Source: CAIYZT01 sp947461435
GTDB lineage: Bacteria; Pseudomonadota; Alphaproteobacteria; Rhodobacterales; Rhodobacteraceae
Direction of reading: 5' to 3'
Assembly (NCBI GenBank): GCA_965284435.1
Contig: OZ260083.1
Coordinates: forward strand, 124,001-188,000
Length of the DNA stretch: 64,000 bases
Below are positions 33,853 to 42,871 of the stretch, in pieces (positions within the stretch are counted from its first letter, which is position 1; each line of letters starts with the position of its first letter). Under the pieces are notes generated by a model. The model saw nothing but the letters and a program-made list of their open reading frames with translations, made no database searches and was not told where the DNA came from. Made by a program: the position numbers and the translations under genes.

Positions 33853-34428
33853 CTAGCGTGCCGTCAGACCCGCCGATGCCGCCCTGCGCCAGATCAGGTG
33901 CATCTGCGGCCCCTCCACCGCAATCTGTTGCGCCGAACTGCCCGCCGCCGCCCCGGCGGGTGCCGCGCCGCCCCCCGCTGCGGCCGCCAGCGCGCTGACA
34001 TCCATCCCCGGCAAAGAGGCAAAGGCATCAAACAGCTGCCCCGCACCCGCCGCGTCGATCGGCACCAGCATCGCTTGCCCATCGGCCTGCTTGATCCGCC
34101 ACAGCCGCCGCCCGCGCATCGTGACCATGCGCAATTCGATGGCTTCATTCAGGCTGATGAACCCGCCCACCTCGGGCCCCAGATAGCCCAGCTGCGCTTC
34201 ATCCAACTCCACGATGCCCGGGGCACCCACGGCCTGCTCAAACCGCAGCCGCGCCAGCGCATGGCGCACCAAGGACCCGCCCAGACCCAGAACGATCAGA
34301 CCGACGGGAACCAAAATCCACCCCCCCAGCCAGATCATCCACAAACCAACCACGGCAATGACGGCGGTCACAATCACTTCGCGCAGCCGCCAAATCCCGT
34401 CCACGACTTCGGGGCGAACAAAGCTCAT
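33853..34428 (-). CDS. hypothetical membrane protein, two N-terminal helices
   Basis: A 191-residue protein with two close membrane helices (about 17-55) followed by a PH-like soluble domain: LDEAQLGYLGPEVGGFISLNEAIELRM and GRRLWRIKQADGQAMLVPID. The C-terminus is Ala/Gly-rich then ends QMHLIWRRA. It is coupled to rsmE by ATGA overlap (34425-34428). No characterised family is recognised. Such genes follow rsmE in relatives by my recollection; not verified here. Confidence 0.75.
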   Translation of the reverse strand: MSFVRPEVVDGIWRLREVIVTAVIAVVGLWMIWLGGWILVPVGLIVLGLGGSLVRHALARLRFEQAVGAPGIVELDEAQLGYLGPEVGGFISLNEAIELRMVTMRGRRLWRIKQADGQAMLVPIDAAGAGQLFDAFASLPGMDVSALAAAAGGGAAPAGAAAGSSAQQIAVEGPQMHLIWRRAASAGLTAR

Positions 34429-35153
34429 ACCCAATCCCCCAAGACGGCCTGCCACAGCGCCATCGCCGCCACGGCGGCGGTATCCGCCCGCAGGATTCGC
34501 GGACCCAAGGACACAGGCAAAACCTGCGGCATGGCGCGCAAGGTCTTTTGCTCCTCGGCAGAAAACCCGCCTTCAGGCCCAATCAAAATCGCCCATTTGC
34601 CGCCCCTTGGCTCCGCCAAAAGCGCGGTCTTGGCCAAGGTCAGGCTTTCATCGGCCCACAAGATCCGGCGGTCTTGCGGCCAGCCGGCCAAAAGACGGTC
34701 CAGCGCCACCAGATCCGCCACCGGGGGCACAAAGGTTGCCTCACATTGCTCGGCGGCTTCCACCGCATGGGCTTGCAGGCGGTCTTGGCGGATTCGCTCT
34801 GAATTGGTGTGCCGGGTCTGCACCGGCTGAATCCGCGCCGCGCCCAGTTCAACGGCCTTTTCCACGATGAAATCGGTGCGGGCCTTCTTGATCGGGGCAA
34901 ACAACAGCCACAGATCGGGCGGCACGATCTGCGGGCGGGTCTGATCGGTGCAGCGCGCAATCCCGCCGCGTTTCAACGCCTGCTCGATCACGCCGCGCCA
35001 TTCGCCATCGCGCCCGTTGAACAGCGCCACCTCGGCGTTCAGCCCCAGCCGCATGACCGAAAACAAATAGTGTGATTGATCCGGGCCCAGCGCAACCGCT
35101 TGCCCCGCCCCAAGGGGCTGATCTACATAAAGTCTGACCTTCGGTTCTGACAT
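34425..35153 (-). CDS. rsmE: 16S rRNA (uracil-1498-N3)-methyltransferase
   Basis: A 242-residue SPOUT methyltransferase that modifies U1498 of 16S rRNA. The N-terminal PUA-like part begins VRLYVDQPLGAGQAVAL; the knotted C-terminal domain holds ILIGPEGGFSAEE and SLGPRILRADTAAVAA, the SAM-binding signatures. The true start is 35153; the open frame runs far upstream to 36011 only because it is antisense to ubiA. It is divergent from ubiA with 12 bp between the start codons. Confidence 0.95.
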   Translation of the reverse strand: MSEPKVRLYVDQPLGAGQAVALGPDQSHYLFSVMRLGLNAEVALFNGRDGEWRGVIEQALKRGGIARCTDQTRPQIVPPDLWLLFAPIKKARTDFIVEKAVELGAARIQPVQTRHTNSERIRQDRLQAHAVEAAEQCEATFVPPVADLVALDRLLAGWPQDRRILWADESLTLAKTALLAEPRGGKWAILIGPEGGFSAEEQKTLRAMPQVLPVSLGPRILRADTAAVAAMALWQAVLGDWV

Positions 35154-35165
35154 GAAAGCCAACCT

Positions 35166-36134
35166 ATGACCCAATCGCCCCAAATTCCAGAGGCCGCGAC
35201 CGATTCCGTTGCCGATGCCTATTCGGGCAACTGGGTAGACCGCATCGCACCCCGGCGCACACGTCCCTATCTGCGGCTCTCGCGCGCGGATCGGCCGATT
35301 GGGACGTGGCTGCTCTATATACCTTGCCTGTGGGGCCTCGCCTTGGCCGCCATGACCGATGGCTATCGCCCTTGGGATCTGTGGCTGGCCCTGTCTTGCG
35401 GGGTGGGCGCCTTTTTGATGCGGGGCGCAGGCTGTACCTGGAACGACATCACCGACCGCAAGATTGATGCCGAGGTCGCACGAACCCGCTCGCGTCCCAT
35501 TCCTTCGGGGCAGGTGACGGTACGCAGGGCGCTGATCTGGATGGTCCTTCAGGCCCTCGTGGCCGCCGTCATCCTGTTCAGCTATAACTGGGTCTCGGTC
35601 GGGCTGGGCATCGGATCCTTGGCATTGGTGGCCATCTATCCCTTCGCCAAACGCTTTACATGGTGGCCGCAGGTCTTTTTGGGGTTGGCCTTCAACTGGG
35701 GCGCGCTTTTGGCCTTTGCCGCCCATTCCGGTCACGTCACCCTGTCGGCCTTGCTGCTTTACCTGTCTGGCATCGCCTGGACGTTGTTTTACGATACGAT
35801 CTATGCCCATCAAGACAAGGAAGACGACGCGATGATCGGCGTCAAATCCACCGCGCGCCTGTTTGGCGCAGCCTCGCGCCTCTGGCTGCAGGCGTTCTTG
35901 ATGCTGACTGTCGGCCTGATGGCGGCGGCCGTCATTACAACCCCGATTCCCCCCGGTCAGATGTGGGGGCCGATCCTGGCCCTTGGGGGTATCTGGGCCT
36001 TCGGCTGGCACATGCTATTGGCCCTTCGGCGCTTGGATCTGGACGATCCCATATCCTGCTTGGTGATCTTTCGCGGCACCCGCAACGGGGGGTTGATTGC
36101 TGCGCTGTTTCTTGCCATTGCGGCGTGGCTTTGA
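35166..36134 (+). CDS. ubiA: 4-hydroxybenzoate polyprenyltransferase
   Basis: A 322-residue UbiA prenyltransferase with eight to nine helices, joining a polyprenyl chain to 4-hydroxybenzoate in ubiquinone synthesis. The two Asp-rich motifs are NDITDRKID (93-101) and DTIYAHQDKEDD. There is a 35-residue N-terminal soluble extension before RLSRADRPIGTWLLYIPCLWG. Length and motifs are normal. Confidence 0.95.
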   Translation: MTQSPQIPEAATDSVADAYSGNWVDRIAPRRTRPYLRLSRADRPIGTWLLYIPCLWGLALAAMTDGYRPWDLWLALSCGVGAFLMRGAGCTWNDITDRKIDAEVARTRSRPIPSGQVTVRRALIWMVLQALVAAVILFSYNWVSVGLGIGSLALVAIYPFAKRFTWWPQVFLGLAFNWGALLAFAAHSGHVTLSALLLYLSGIAWTLFYDTIYAHQDKEDDAMIGVKSTARLFGAASRLWLQAFLMLTVGLMAAAVITTPIPPGQMWGPILALGGIWAFGWHMLLALRRLDLDDPISCLVIFRGTRNGGLIAALFLAIAAWL

Positions 36135-36202
36135 TTGCGGGCAGGCCAAAGGCCGCATATTGAACCAAAAGCCCGAAAGTCCCCTCCGGAGTTGCCCCAC
36201 CT

Positions 36203-38200
36203 GTGCCGCAGAGCTTTGACTTGAAAAATATTCGTCTTGGCCAAGGGGTGCTGTCCGCTTTTGCTTATGCGGTGGCCTTGGGCGTCTTTGTGCTGGTCGC
36301 TTGGCTGTCCAGCTTTCTGATTGAAAGCCGGTCGTCCACGTCGGTCAGCTCTCGCTTGTTGGCCGAAGGGTTTACCTGGGCATTGGTGGATGCCAATGGC
36401 CTGCAGGTGATTCTGACGGGCACCGCCCCGAACGAGGCCGCCCGCTTTCGCGCGGTCAATCTGGCAGGATCCATGGTTGACAGCACCCGCATCCGCGACC
36501 AGTTCGACGTGACCCCGGCCGCCGCCAGTCAAGCGCCCCGCTTTTCAATCGAAATGCTGCGCAATGATGATGGCATCCAACTGATCGGTCTTTTGCCCGA
36601 AGGGGATAATCGCGCCGAATTAACCGACGCCGCCGCAGCCTTGGTCGATCCGGCGATGTTTTCCAACATGCTCGAAACCGCCGATTACCCCGCCCCCGAC
36701 ACCTGGGACGCCGCCTTTACCTTCGGCCTCGAGGCGCTCAAGGCCCTGCCGCGCGCCAAGATTTCGATTGCGGCCGATCATGTGGCCGTCACCGCGATCG
36801 CCCGGTCTGACGACGAAAAGCGGTCCTTCGAAACGGTTCTGGCCAATCTGCGCCCCGAGGGTATCGCCCTCACCATCGACATCACAGCCCCCCGCCCGGT
36901 GCTGACACCCTTTACCTTGCGGTTTGTCAAAGACGCCTCAGGCGCCCGGTTTGATGCCTGCTCGGCCGACAGTGAACGGGCCAAGGCCGAAATCACCGCA
37001 GCCGCCACCACCGCTGGCGCGACGGTCGAGTCGGGGGCCTGCATCGTCGGTTTGGGCGTGCCCAGCCCCAGCTGGTCCAAGGCGGCGGCCATCGGCATTG
37101 CCGCCGTCGCCGAACTGGGCGATGCCACGATCACGTTTTCCGATGCCGACGTCACCTTGGAGGCCGGTCAGGGCGTGCCCCAAGACAGCTTTGACCGCGT
37201 TGTGGGTCAATTGCGCTCGGCCCTTCCAGAAGTCTTCTCGCTGGATGCCAAACTGGCCGAAAAAACCGCGTCGCAGCCTACCGGACCGGCCGAATTCACA
37301 GCCAGCCTTGCGGCAGACACGGGCAAGGTCGATCTGCGCGGCCGCCTGACCGACGCACGCGGCCAAGACGCCACCGAAAGCCTCGCCAAGGCCCTGTTCG
37401 GGGCCAACAAGGTCTTCGTGGCGACCCGGCTTGACCCCGATTTGCCCGACGGATGGCCGGTCCGCGTGATTGCCGGTTTGAACGCCTTGGCCGAATTGAC
37501 GGGGGGCTCGCTTCTGGTGCGCCCCGATCTGGTCGAAGTGACGGGCGTGACAGGCTCTACGCTGACCAAGGCCAAGGTTTCTCAAATCCTGTCAGACCAA
37601 CTGGGCAAGGGCCAAACCTTTCGCGTGTCCGTCACCTATGACAAAGCGCTGGATCCCCTTGCCAGCATCCCCACCAAAGCCGAATGCAACGACGCGGTGC
37701 AAACCATCCTTGCGGCCAACAAGATCAAATTCCCGCCCGGTTCGGCCGAAATCGACGCCGAGACCAGCAAGATCATCTCACAGATCGCCAAAGCCTTGGA
37801 AAAGTGCGGCGCTGTCGGCTTTGAAATCGGCGGACATACCGACGCGCAAGGCTCTGAAGGGGGCAATCTGGCCCTGTCGCAGGCGCGCGCCGAAGCGGTC
37901 CTTCTGGCGCTGCAAGGCCAGCAGGTCGATGTGTCTGCCATGGTTGCCAAAGGCTATGGCGAAGGCGTTGCCATCGCCGACAATGGCACCGAGGCCGGGC
38001 GCGAGATCAACCGGCGGATCGAATTCACCTTTGCCGGCGCCAATCCCGAAACCGGGGGCAATTCGCCCACGGAACAGGCGGCCCTCAAGGCGGCCGAAAA
38101 GGCCACAGATCTGCCGGATTTCTCGGTCGACAAAAGCCCATCCGTCGCCCCAAAGGACAAGACCATTGCGCCCAAAGCCCGCCCGAAAACAGAAGGCTAA
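36203..38200 (+). CDS. OmpA-family protein with BON-like repeats
   Basis: A 665-residue envelope protein. An N-terminal membrane helix (about 20-40) is followed by a long region of BON-like repeats (LANLRPEGIALTIDITA; QLRSALPEVFSLDA) and a C-terminal OmpA domain (about 500-615) with the peptidoglycan-binding motif GHTDAQGSEGGNLALSQARAEAV. The tail is Lys/Pro/Ala-rich. It would link the inner membrane to peptidoglycan. The start is GTG with GGAG 11 nt upstream; the coiled-coil gene follows 3 bp after its stop. Confidence 0.85.
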   Translation: MPQSFDLKNIRLGQGVLSAFAYAVALGVFVLVAWLSSFLIESRSSTSVSSRLLAEGFTWALVDANGLQVILTGTAPNEAARFRAVNLAGSMVDSTRIRDQFDVTPAAASQAPRFSIEMLRNDDGIQLIGLLPEGDNRAELTDAAAALVDPAMFSNMLETADYPAPDTWDAAFTFGLEALKALPRAKISIAADHVAVTAIARSDDEKRSFETVLANLRPEGIALTIDITAPRPVLTPFTLRFVKDASGARFDACSADSERAKAEITAAATTAGATVESGACIVGLGVPSPSWSKAAAIGIAAVAELGDATITFSDADVTLEAGQGVPQDSFDRVVGQLRSALPEVFSLDAKLAEKTASQPTGPAEFTASLAADTGKVDLRGRLTDARGQDATESLAKALFGANKVFVATRLDPDLPDGWPVRVIAGLNALAELTGGSLLVRPDLVEVTGVTGSTLTKAKVSQILSDQLGKGQTFRVSVTYDKALDPLASIPTKAECNDAVQTILAANKIKFPPGSAEIDAETSKIISQIAKALEKCGAVGFEIGGHTDAQGSEGGNLALSQARAEAVLLALQGQQVDVSAMVAKGYGEGVAIADNGTEAGREINRRIEFTFAGANPETGGNSPTEQAALKAAEKATDLPDFSVDKSPSVAPKDKTIAPKARPKTEG

Positions 38201-38203
38201 GAC

Positions 38204-38536
38204 ATGAACCGCACCGAATTCATCATTGCCACGGCCATCATCCTGCTTTTGGCCTTTGCCATGGGGTGGTTCACCTATTGGCTGGTGCACCGCTTTACCC
38301 GGGTTGCGGGCGGCGACATGGGGGAAATGGACAGGCTGGCCCAAAGCCTGCACGAGGCCGAAGAAATGCGCGATCAGGCGATCACCTATTTCGAAAACCG
38401 CGAACAGGAATTGATGAACCAGATCGCCCAGACCGAGGCAGAGCTGCGCGCCGCGATGGAGGGCCTGCGCGACGCCCGACAAGAGGCCGAGGAGATGCGC
38501 GCCTATATCGAACGCATGCATGGGCGCAGCGCCTAA
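38204..38536 (+). CDS. single-helix coiled-coil membrane protein
   Basis: A 110-residue protein with one N-terminal membrane helix (about residues 6-28) followed by an acidic, Glu/Gln-rich coiled coil (MDRLAQSLHEAEEMRDQAITYFENREQELMNQIAQTEAE and on to the end). It sits 3 bp after the OmpA gene, so the two are probably co-translated and may work together at the envelope. No known family. Confidence 0.78.
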   Translation: MNRTEFIIATAIILLLAFAMGWFTYWLVHRFTRVAGGDMGEMDRLAQSLHEAEEMRDQAITYFENREQELMNQIAQTEAELRAAMEGLRDARQEAEEMRAYIERMHGRSA

Positions 38537-38542
38537 GCGGGT

Positions 38543-39493
38543 CTATTTATATTCGATCAGCCCGCGTTTTTTGCCCCGGATCCACCCGACGGCAAAGCCC
38601 AGAACGCCGCGCGCCTCGGCAAACTTTGCGCCCAGCGTCACCGTCGCCCACGCCGCCCCCCCCTTTTGGCACAAGCGCAGCCACTGCACCGGATAGACAG
38701 CCAGGCCCAGCGCGGCGGCGGCCGGGCTGATGGCGATGCAGGCGGCGATGATCAGGGGCAGCGCCGCCCCCCAGATCACCGCCCGTACCGTTTCGCGCCC
38801 CCAATGCGCAAACCCATGACGCGCCCAGCCCTCGGCAAAGGCATGCCCCGCCCTTTGGCTGCGCTTGGCCCATTGGGGCCACCGCGACAGCGCGGCGTCA
38901 TGCAGGGTCATCTCGGTATCGATCCGCCAAATCTCGCCCCCCCGGGCGCGCAGACGCAGGCACAAATCGGGCTCCTCTCCGGCGATCAGGGTGGCATCAT
39001 ATCCGCCCACCTGCGCCACCGGATCATGCCGCATCAGGGCATCGCCGCCGCAGGTCAGGGCCAGCCCGACCGGTGTATCCCATTCGCGGTCGATCAAACG
39101 GTTGTAAACCGATGCGCCGGGCGCCGTTTCCCGCCGCCGCCCACACACCACAACCGCCTTGGGATGGGCAGAAAAAGCCGCCAGCGCGGCGGGCAGAAAC
39201 CCCGGTTGCAATTGGGTATCCCCGTCCAGAAACAGCACAAATTCGGGCGGATCGTCCCGCAGGGCCGCCAATCCGGCATTGCGCGCCCGCGCCGCCGTAA
39301 AGGGCACCGACAGATCCAGCGCGCGCGCTCGGGCCCCTGCCGCGCGCGCCGCCGCCAGCGATCCGTCAGACGATCCGCTGTCGACATAGATCACCTGCCG
39401 CACCCGGCCCCGCAGGGCCGTCAGACAGGCCAGCAATCGGGCCCCTTCGTTGCGCCCGATCACGACAGCATCTACTTTATCCGCGCCTGCCAT
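38543..39493 (-). CDS. family 2 glycosyltransferase
   Basis: A 316-residue GT-A glycosyltransferase with VVIGRNEGARLLACL, YVDSGSSDGSL and the DxD motif in FLDGDTQLQPGFLP. A C-terminal pair of helices (about 235-280) indicates membrane association. It probably adds a sugar to a lipid-linked polysaccharide. It is convergent with the coiled-coil gene and marks the left border of the polysaccharide locus. Confidence 0.87.
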   Translation of the reverse strand: MAGADKVDAVVIGRNEGARLLACLTALRGRVRQVIYVDSGSSDGSLAAARAAGARARALDLSVPFTAARARNAGLAALRDDPPEFVLFLDGDTQLQPGFLPAALAAFSAHPKAVVVCGRRRETAPGASVYNRLIDREWDTPVGLALTCGGDALMRHDPVAQVGGYDATLIAGEEPDLCLRLRARGGEIWRIDTEMTLHDAALSRWPQWAKRSQRAGHAFAEGWARHGFAHWGRETVRAVIWGAALPLIIAACIAISPAAAALGLAVYPVQWLRLCQKGGAAWATVTLGAKFAEARGVLGFAVGWIRGKKRGLIEYK

Positions 39494-39859
39494 GCTTCAA
39501 TCCCAACCATCCCCGCCGTTTAGACCCATCAACCCCAGAAAGGTTCAAGCCCCTTTCCCACAGCCCGCGCGCAAGCAGCCCGCTGCCGCCCATGGCCTTT
39601 CTCTTTCATTTTCCGGATATTTCTGCTATACGAAAGATGAACGGTCGGGGGGCCTTCATGATTTGGTGGCGCATGCCGGGCACAGGCCCGGCGCGCGGCA
39701 ACCGCCTTTCAAGGCTGCGCGGGCCATCCGGACTGCGCCATGTTCACAGCGGCACCTTGTTCAAGGTCCCGTTCAAACTGGCGCAGGATACAGGGTGGTA
39801 TGACGGTGGGATATCTAAAGTCGCAGCAAGACTTACGTTTAAATACAGGAACTTGGCCA
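39494..39859. promoter_or_regulatory. intergenic region upstream of the polysaccharide ATPase gene
   Basis: 366 bp between the divergent GT2 and ATPase genes. No credible gene: the plus-strand frame from 39592 overlaps the ATPase gene and has unnatural composition. A TTGCTGT-like promoter was not clear; TATTTCTGCTATACG (about 39620) could be a -10 region. If the ATPase starts earlier (ATG 39800), the region shrinks by 60 bp. Confidence 0.35.
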
Positions 39860-40732
39860 ATGAACGACAAGACCCCGGATGCGCGCCAACCCCGTGCAGT
39901 GCAGGGTGTTTCCCTTTTTGGCACCGGCGCCGCCCATCGCCCATCCGAGGCCGATGTGATCAACGCCAACGCCCGCGCGGCTCTTGTCGCCTCCGACAAT
40001 CTGCCCATGTTCGCCCCGTCTCGGGTTTGGAAATCGCTGACGGATGCCGGGCTGTCTGACGATCGGCTGATTGAAAACGGTTTGTTTCCACATTCGTCCT
40101 CTGAACCGGCCGTTGCGGCCTTTGATCTTTTGCGCACCCGCCTGCTTCAAGGTTTGGCCCAAAAAAACTGGAAACGGATCGCCGTCACCTCGCCCACCCA
40201 TGGCTGCGGCAAAAGCTTTGTCGCGGCGAACCTCGCGCTCAGCCTGTCGCGCCGCCCCGAAGGGCGCTCTGTTCTGGTGGATATGGATCTGCGCAGCCCG
40301 CAACTGGCCAGCATCCTTGGCCTGAAGCACCCCTTGGATCTGCGCGAGTTTCTGCTCGGCGAACAGCCGCTCGAAGCGGCCTTTCGCCGCCACGGCCGCC
40401 AATTGGCCCTTGGCCTGAATTCAACCCCCGCCGCCGATGCATCGGAACTGCTGCAAGATCCCGAACTGCACAGATCCCTCACCTCGATCGTGGAGCAGCT
40501 GGACCCTGAAATCGTGATCTACGACATGCCGCCCACCTTGGTCTGCGATGATCTTCTGGCCATCGCCGGGCAGGTTGATGCGGTTGTGCTGGTCACCGAT
40601 GGCACCAAATCCTCGCCCGCCGACATTCGCCGTTCGGCGGAATTGCTGTCAGACACCCTTCCCCTCATGGGCGTTGTGCTGAACCGCAGTCAGGATCTGC
40701 GACTTGGCCGCTATCGGTACCAAAAGGACTAA
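39860..40732 (+). CDS. polysaccharide-export ATPase (CpsD/CapB, BY-kinase type)
   Basis: A 290-residue MinD-like ATPase of polysaccharide systems. Walker A is TSPTHGCGKSFVAANLA, Walker A' is VLVDMDLRSPQLAS, and Walker B is IVIYDMPP. The C-terminus is short and has two Tyr (RYRYQKD), a minimal version of the Tyr cluster of bacterial tyrosine kinases. It is encoded apart from its chain-length partner, the next gene, as in Gram-positive CapA/CapB rather than fused as in Wzc of E. coli. An upstream ATG at 39800 is possible. Confidence 0.85.
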   Translation: MNDKTPDARQPRAVQGVSLFGTGAAHRPSEADVINANARAALVASDNLPMFAPSRVWKSLTDAGLSDDRLIENGLFPHSSSEPAVAAFDLLRTRLLQGLAQKNWKRIAVTSPTHGCGKSFVAANLALSLSRRPEGRSVLVDMDLRSPQLASILGLKHPLDLREFLLGEQPLEAAFRRHGRQLALGLNSTPAADASELLQDPELHRSLTSIVEQLDPEIVIYDMPPTLVCDDLLAIAGQVDAVVLVTDGTKSSPADIRRSAELLSDTLPLMGVVLNRSQDLRLGRYRYQKD

Positions 40733-40741
40733 GCGCGCATC

Positions 40742-42088
40742 ATGGGACAAATTCAAACCCTCGACGACCTGTTCAGCTTCCTTTTGCGACGCTTCAAGGT
40801 GATCGCCACCGTCACCCTGATCGGCATGATCCTGTCCTTGGCCTATGCAAAATCTCTGCCGCGCCTGTACGAAGCGGCGGCGTCGTTGCAGGTCGAACTG
40901 CCCACCTTGGCCGATTCCGGCTCAGATCAGGCAGGCCGCGACGCCGCCCAGATGCTGCAATCCATCGAACAGGATCTGACCACGCGCGATGCAATGATGG
41001 CGGTCATCGACCGTCATCAACTCTTCGCGGGCATCGATGGCCTCAGCGCGGATCGTCAGGCCTTTTTGCTGCGTCAGGCCGTGCGGTTTCAGCCCATCAC
41101 CTCAACAACCGCCCCCACCTTTGGCGGGCCCTCTGCCATCTCGGCCCTGATCATTTCCGCCACCTGGGACGATCCCGAAACCGCCGCCCGCATTGCCAAT
41201 GATTTCGCGCAGTCCTTGTTGGATTATTCCGCAGCCGGAAAGCGCGACCGCGCTCAGGAAACCGAAACCTTCTTTCAAGCCGAAGTTGACCGGATCGGCG
41301 CAGAGATTCAGCGCGCCGAATCCGATCTGGCGGCCTTCAAGAACAGCAAAGCCGATTATCTGCCCGAAATCAGCGCCTCACGCCGAGACGAGATGATTGG
41401 CCTTGAAACCGATCTGCGCCAAGCCGAACGCGAGGTGGCCACGCTGAACGGTCAGCGCGCCGCGATTGTGGCCACGGGCAGCCAAAGAGCCACCGACAAA
41501 CGCCGCTTGGCCGAAATTGACGCCGCCCTCGAAGTGGCCGTCTCGCAGCGCAACCAAGTCTCGGCGCGCCGCGACGAATTGATGGCCGCCTTGGCCGAGG
41601 CGCCCGCCGTGGAACAGGCCCTGTCCGGCTATGAACGGCAGTTGGGGCTGCTTCAGGACAAATATGATGCCGCCGTCAACCAACTCTCCACCGCGCAGAC
41701 CGATGTTCAATTGGCCGTCAGCAACAAGACCGAACGGTTTGCCCTTCTGGAACGCGCCAACACCCCCGAAGATTCCATCGGGGCCAGCCGCAGAAAGGTC
41801 GCCGTGATGGGCACCTTGCTCAGTCTGATTGCGGCCATGGGCCTGTGCTTTGTTTACGAACAGATCTTCCCCATCGTGCGCACCGCCGAACAGTTGGAAC
41901 GTCAGCTGCAAATTCGCCCCATCGTGTCGATCCCCGATCTTGCCGCCGCTTCGGCGAGGCCCCGCCTGTCGCAGGTCTTGCGCATGGTTGACGATCCCGC
42001 GCGTCCGGTGCTCGGTCTGCCGCGCTATCTGGCCGTCGCAGCCGTGGCAACGCTGGGTCTTTTGATGCTTGCGGCCCTGTTGGGCTAA
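40742..42088 (+). CDS. polysaccharide chain-length determinant (Wzz/GNVR domain)
   Basis: A 448-residue inner-membrane protein with one helix near each end (about 22-38 and 425-446), a third near 350-370, and a long periplasmic coiled coil between (residues 180-330, with QAEREVATLNGQRAAIVA and RLAEIDAALEVAVSQRN). The Wzz signature LYEAAASLQVELP is near the N-terminus. It works with the preceding ATPase to set polymer length. It lacks any kinase domain, confirming the split arrangement. Confidence 0.87.
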   Translation: MGQIQTLDDLFSFLLRRFKVIATVTLIGMILSLAYAKSLPRLYEAAASLQVELPTLADSGSDQAGRDAAQMLQSIEQDLTTRDAMMAVIDRHQLFAGIDGLSADRQAFLLRQAVRFQPITSTTAPTFGGPSAISALIISATWDDPETAARIANDFAQSLLDYSAAGKRDRAQETETFFQAEVDRIGAEIQRAESDLAAFKNSKADYLPEISASRRDEMIGLETDLRQAEREVATLNGQRAAIVATGSQRATDKRRLAEIDAALEVAVSQRNQVSARRDELMAALAEAPAVEQALSGYERQLGLLQDKYDAAVNQLSTAQTDVQLAVSNKTERFALLERANTPEDSIGASRRKVAVMGTLLSLIAAMGLCFVYEQIFPIVRTAEQLERQLQIRPIVSIPDLAAASARPRLSQVLRMVDDPARPVLGLPRYLAVAAVATLGLLMLAALLG

Positions 42089-42105
42089 TCCAAAACCCGC
42101 AAAAA

Positions 42106-42136
42106 ATAACGAGCGGTCCCTTGGGCCGCTCGTTAT
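42106..42136 (-). terminator. intrinsic terminator for the ExoY-like gene
   Basis: Perfect 11-bp stem ATAACGAGCGG / CCGCTCGTTAT with a 9-nt loop. The A6 run at 42101-42106 becomes the T-tract on the minus strand, so the hairpin ends the sugar-transferase transcript. Confidence 0.82.
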
Positions 42137-42154
42137 GACGTTCTGAAAAAGGGA

Positions 42155-42871
42155 TTAATATCCGGTACCGTTTAATACAACTGACACGGTGCGTACTAAA
42201 ATTCCAAGATCAGTTTTCAGGCTCAGGGCTTGTTCATAGGCGGTGTCATAGTCGGCCCGCGCCTCAAACGTCGTGCGGTTGCGTCCAGCGGTCTGCCAAT
42301 ACCCCGTCACGCCGGGCCGCAGCACATAATAGGCCGTGCCGGGATACATCAACTGCTGGCTGATCATCATCGGGCGCGGGCCAACAAGGCTCATGTCGCC
42401 CTTCAGCACGTTCCAAAGCTGCGGCAACTCGTCCAAAGAAGACTTGCGCAACACGCGGCCAAACCGCGTGATCCGGGGATCGTTTTGCAGCTTTTGCGTC
42501 TGGTCCCATTCCGCCCTCGCGGTGGGGTTCGCCTCCAGATATTCCATCATGCGCGCATCGGCATCCAGAACCATCGACCGCAGTTTCCACATGCGGAACT
42601 TCTTGCCCTGCCGGCCGACACGCATCTGCGTGTAAAACGGGTTTCCCCCCTCCAGGGCGACAACCAAAGCCAAAGCGCCCACCACCGGCACAATCACCGG
42701 AAGGGCCAGCGCAATCGCCGTGATATCAAAGGCGCGCTTGAACAGGTTCCGATACGGACCGGGCCGCTTGGGCGGCGCAGCAAGCGCAAAAGCCGGGGCA
42801 TCTGCAAGCGGTGGCGTTCCGGCTGAAAGCACCGGAAAGCTCGTCGAAATCTCCGACAGGTTGATCGTCAT
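42155..42871 (-). CDS. initiating sugar transferase (ExoY/WbaP family)
   Basis: A 238-residue polyisoprenyl-phosphate hexose-1-phosphate transferase, which starts polysaccharide repeat-unit synthesis on undecaprenyl phosphate. After a 45-residue soluble lead there is one reentrant membrane helix (KRAFDITAIALALPVIVPVVG), then the catalytic signatures RMWKLRSM, SSLDELPQLWNVLKGDMSLVGPRP and LRPGVTGYWQTAGR. ExoY/WbaP-type; whether glucose, galactose or another sugar is transferred is not visible. It is transcribed alone from the 606-bp intergenic region. Confidence 0.92.
   Translation of the reverse strand: MTINLSEISTSFPVLSAGTPPLADAPAFALAAPPKRPGPYRNLFKRAFDITAIALALPVIVPVVGALALVVALEGGNPFYTQMRVGRQGKKFRMWKLRSMVLDADARMMEYLEANPTARAEWDQTQKLQNDPRITRFGRVLRKSSLDELPQLWNVLKGDMSLVGPRPMMISQQLMYPGTAYYVLRPGVTGYWQTAGRNRTTFEARADYDTAYEQALSLKTDLGILVRTVSVVLNGTGY

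Noticed and set aside
33747..33998. Possible luxI remnant starting at the ATG after the lux box
   Set aside because: The 83-residue frame has no LuxI motif, becomes Pro/Arg-rich, and overlaps the 3' end of the minus-strand membrane-protein gene.
34425..36011. 528-residue reading of rsmE
   Set aside because: The extra N-terminal half is antisense to ubiA; RsmE proteins start at the VRLYVDQ segment (35153).
39592..40059. 155-residue frame in front of the polysaccharide ATPase
   Set aside because: It overlaps the ATPase gene in another frame and turns into Arg/Cys/Pro-rich sequence.
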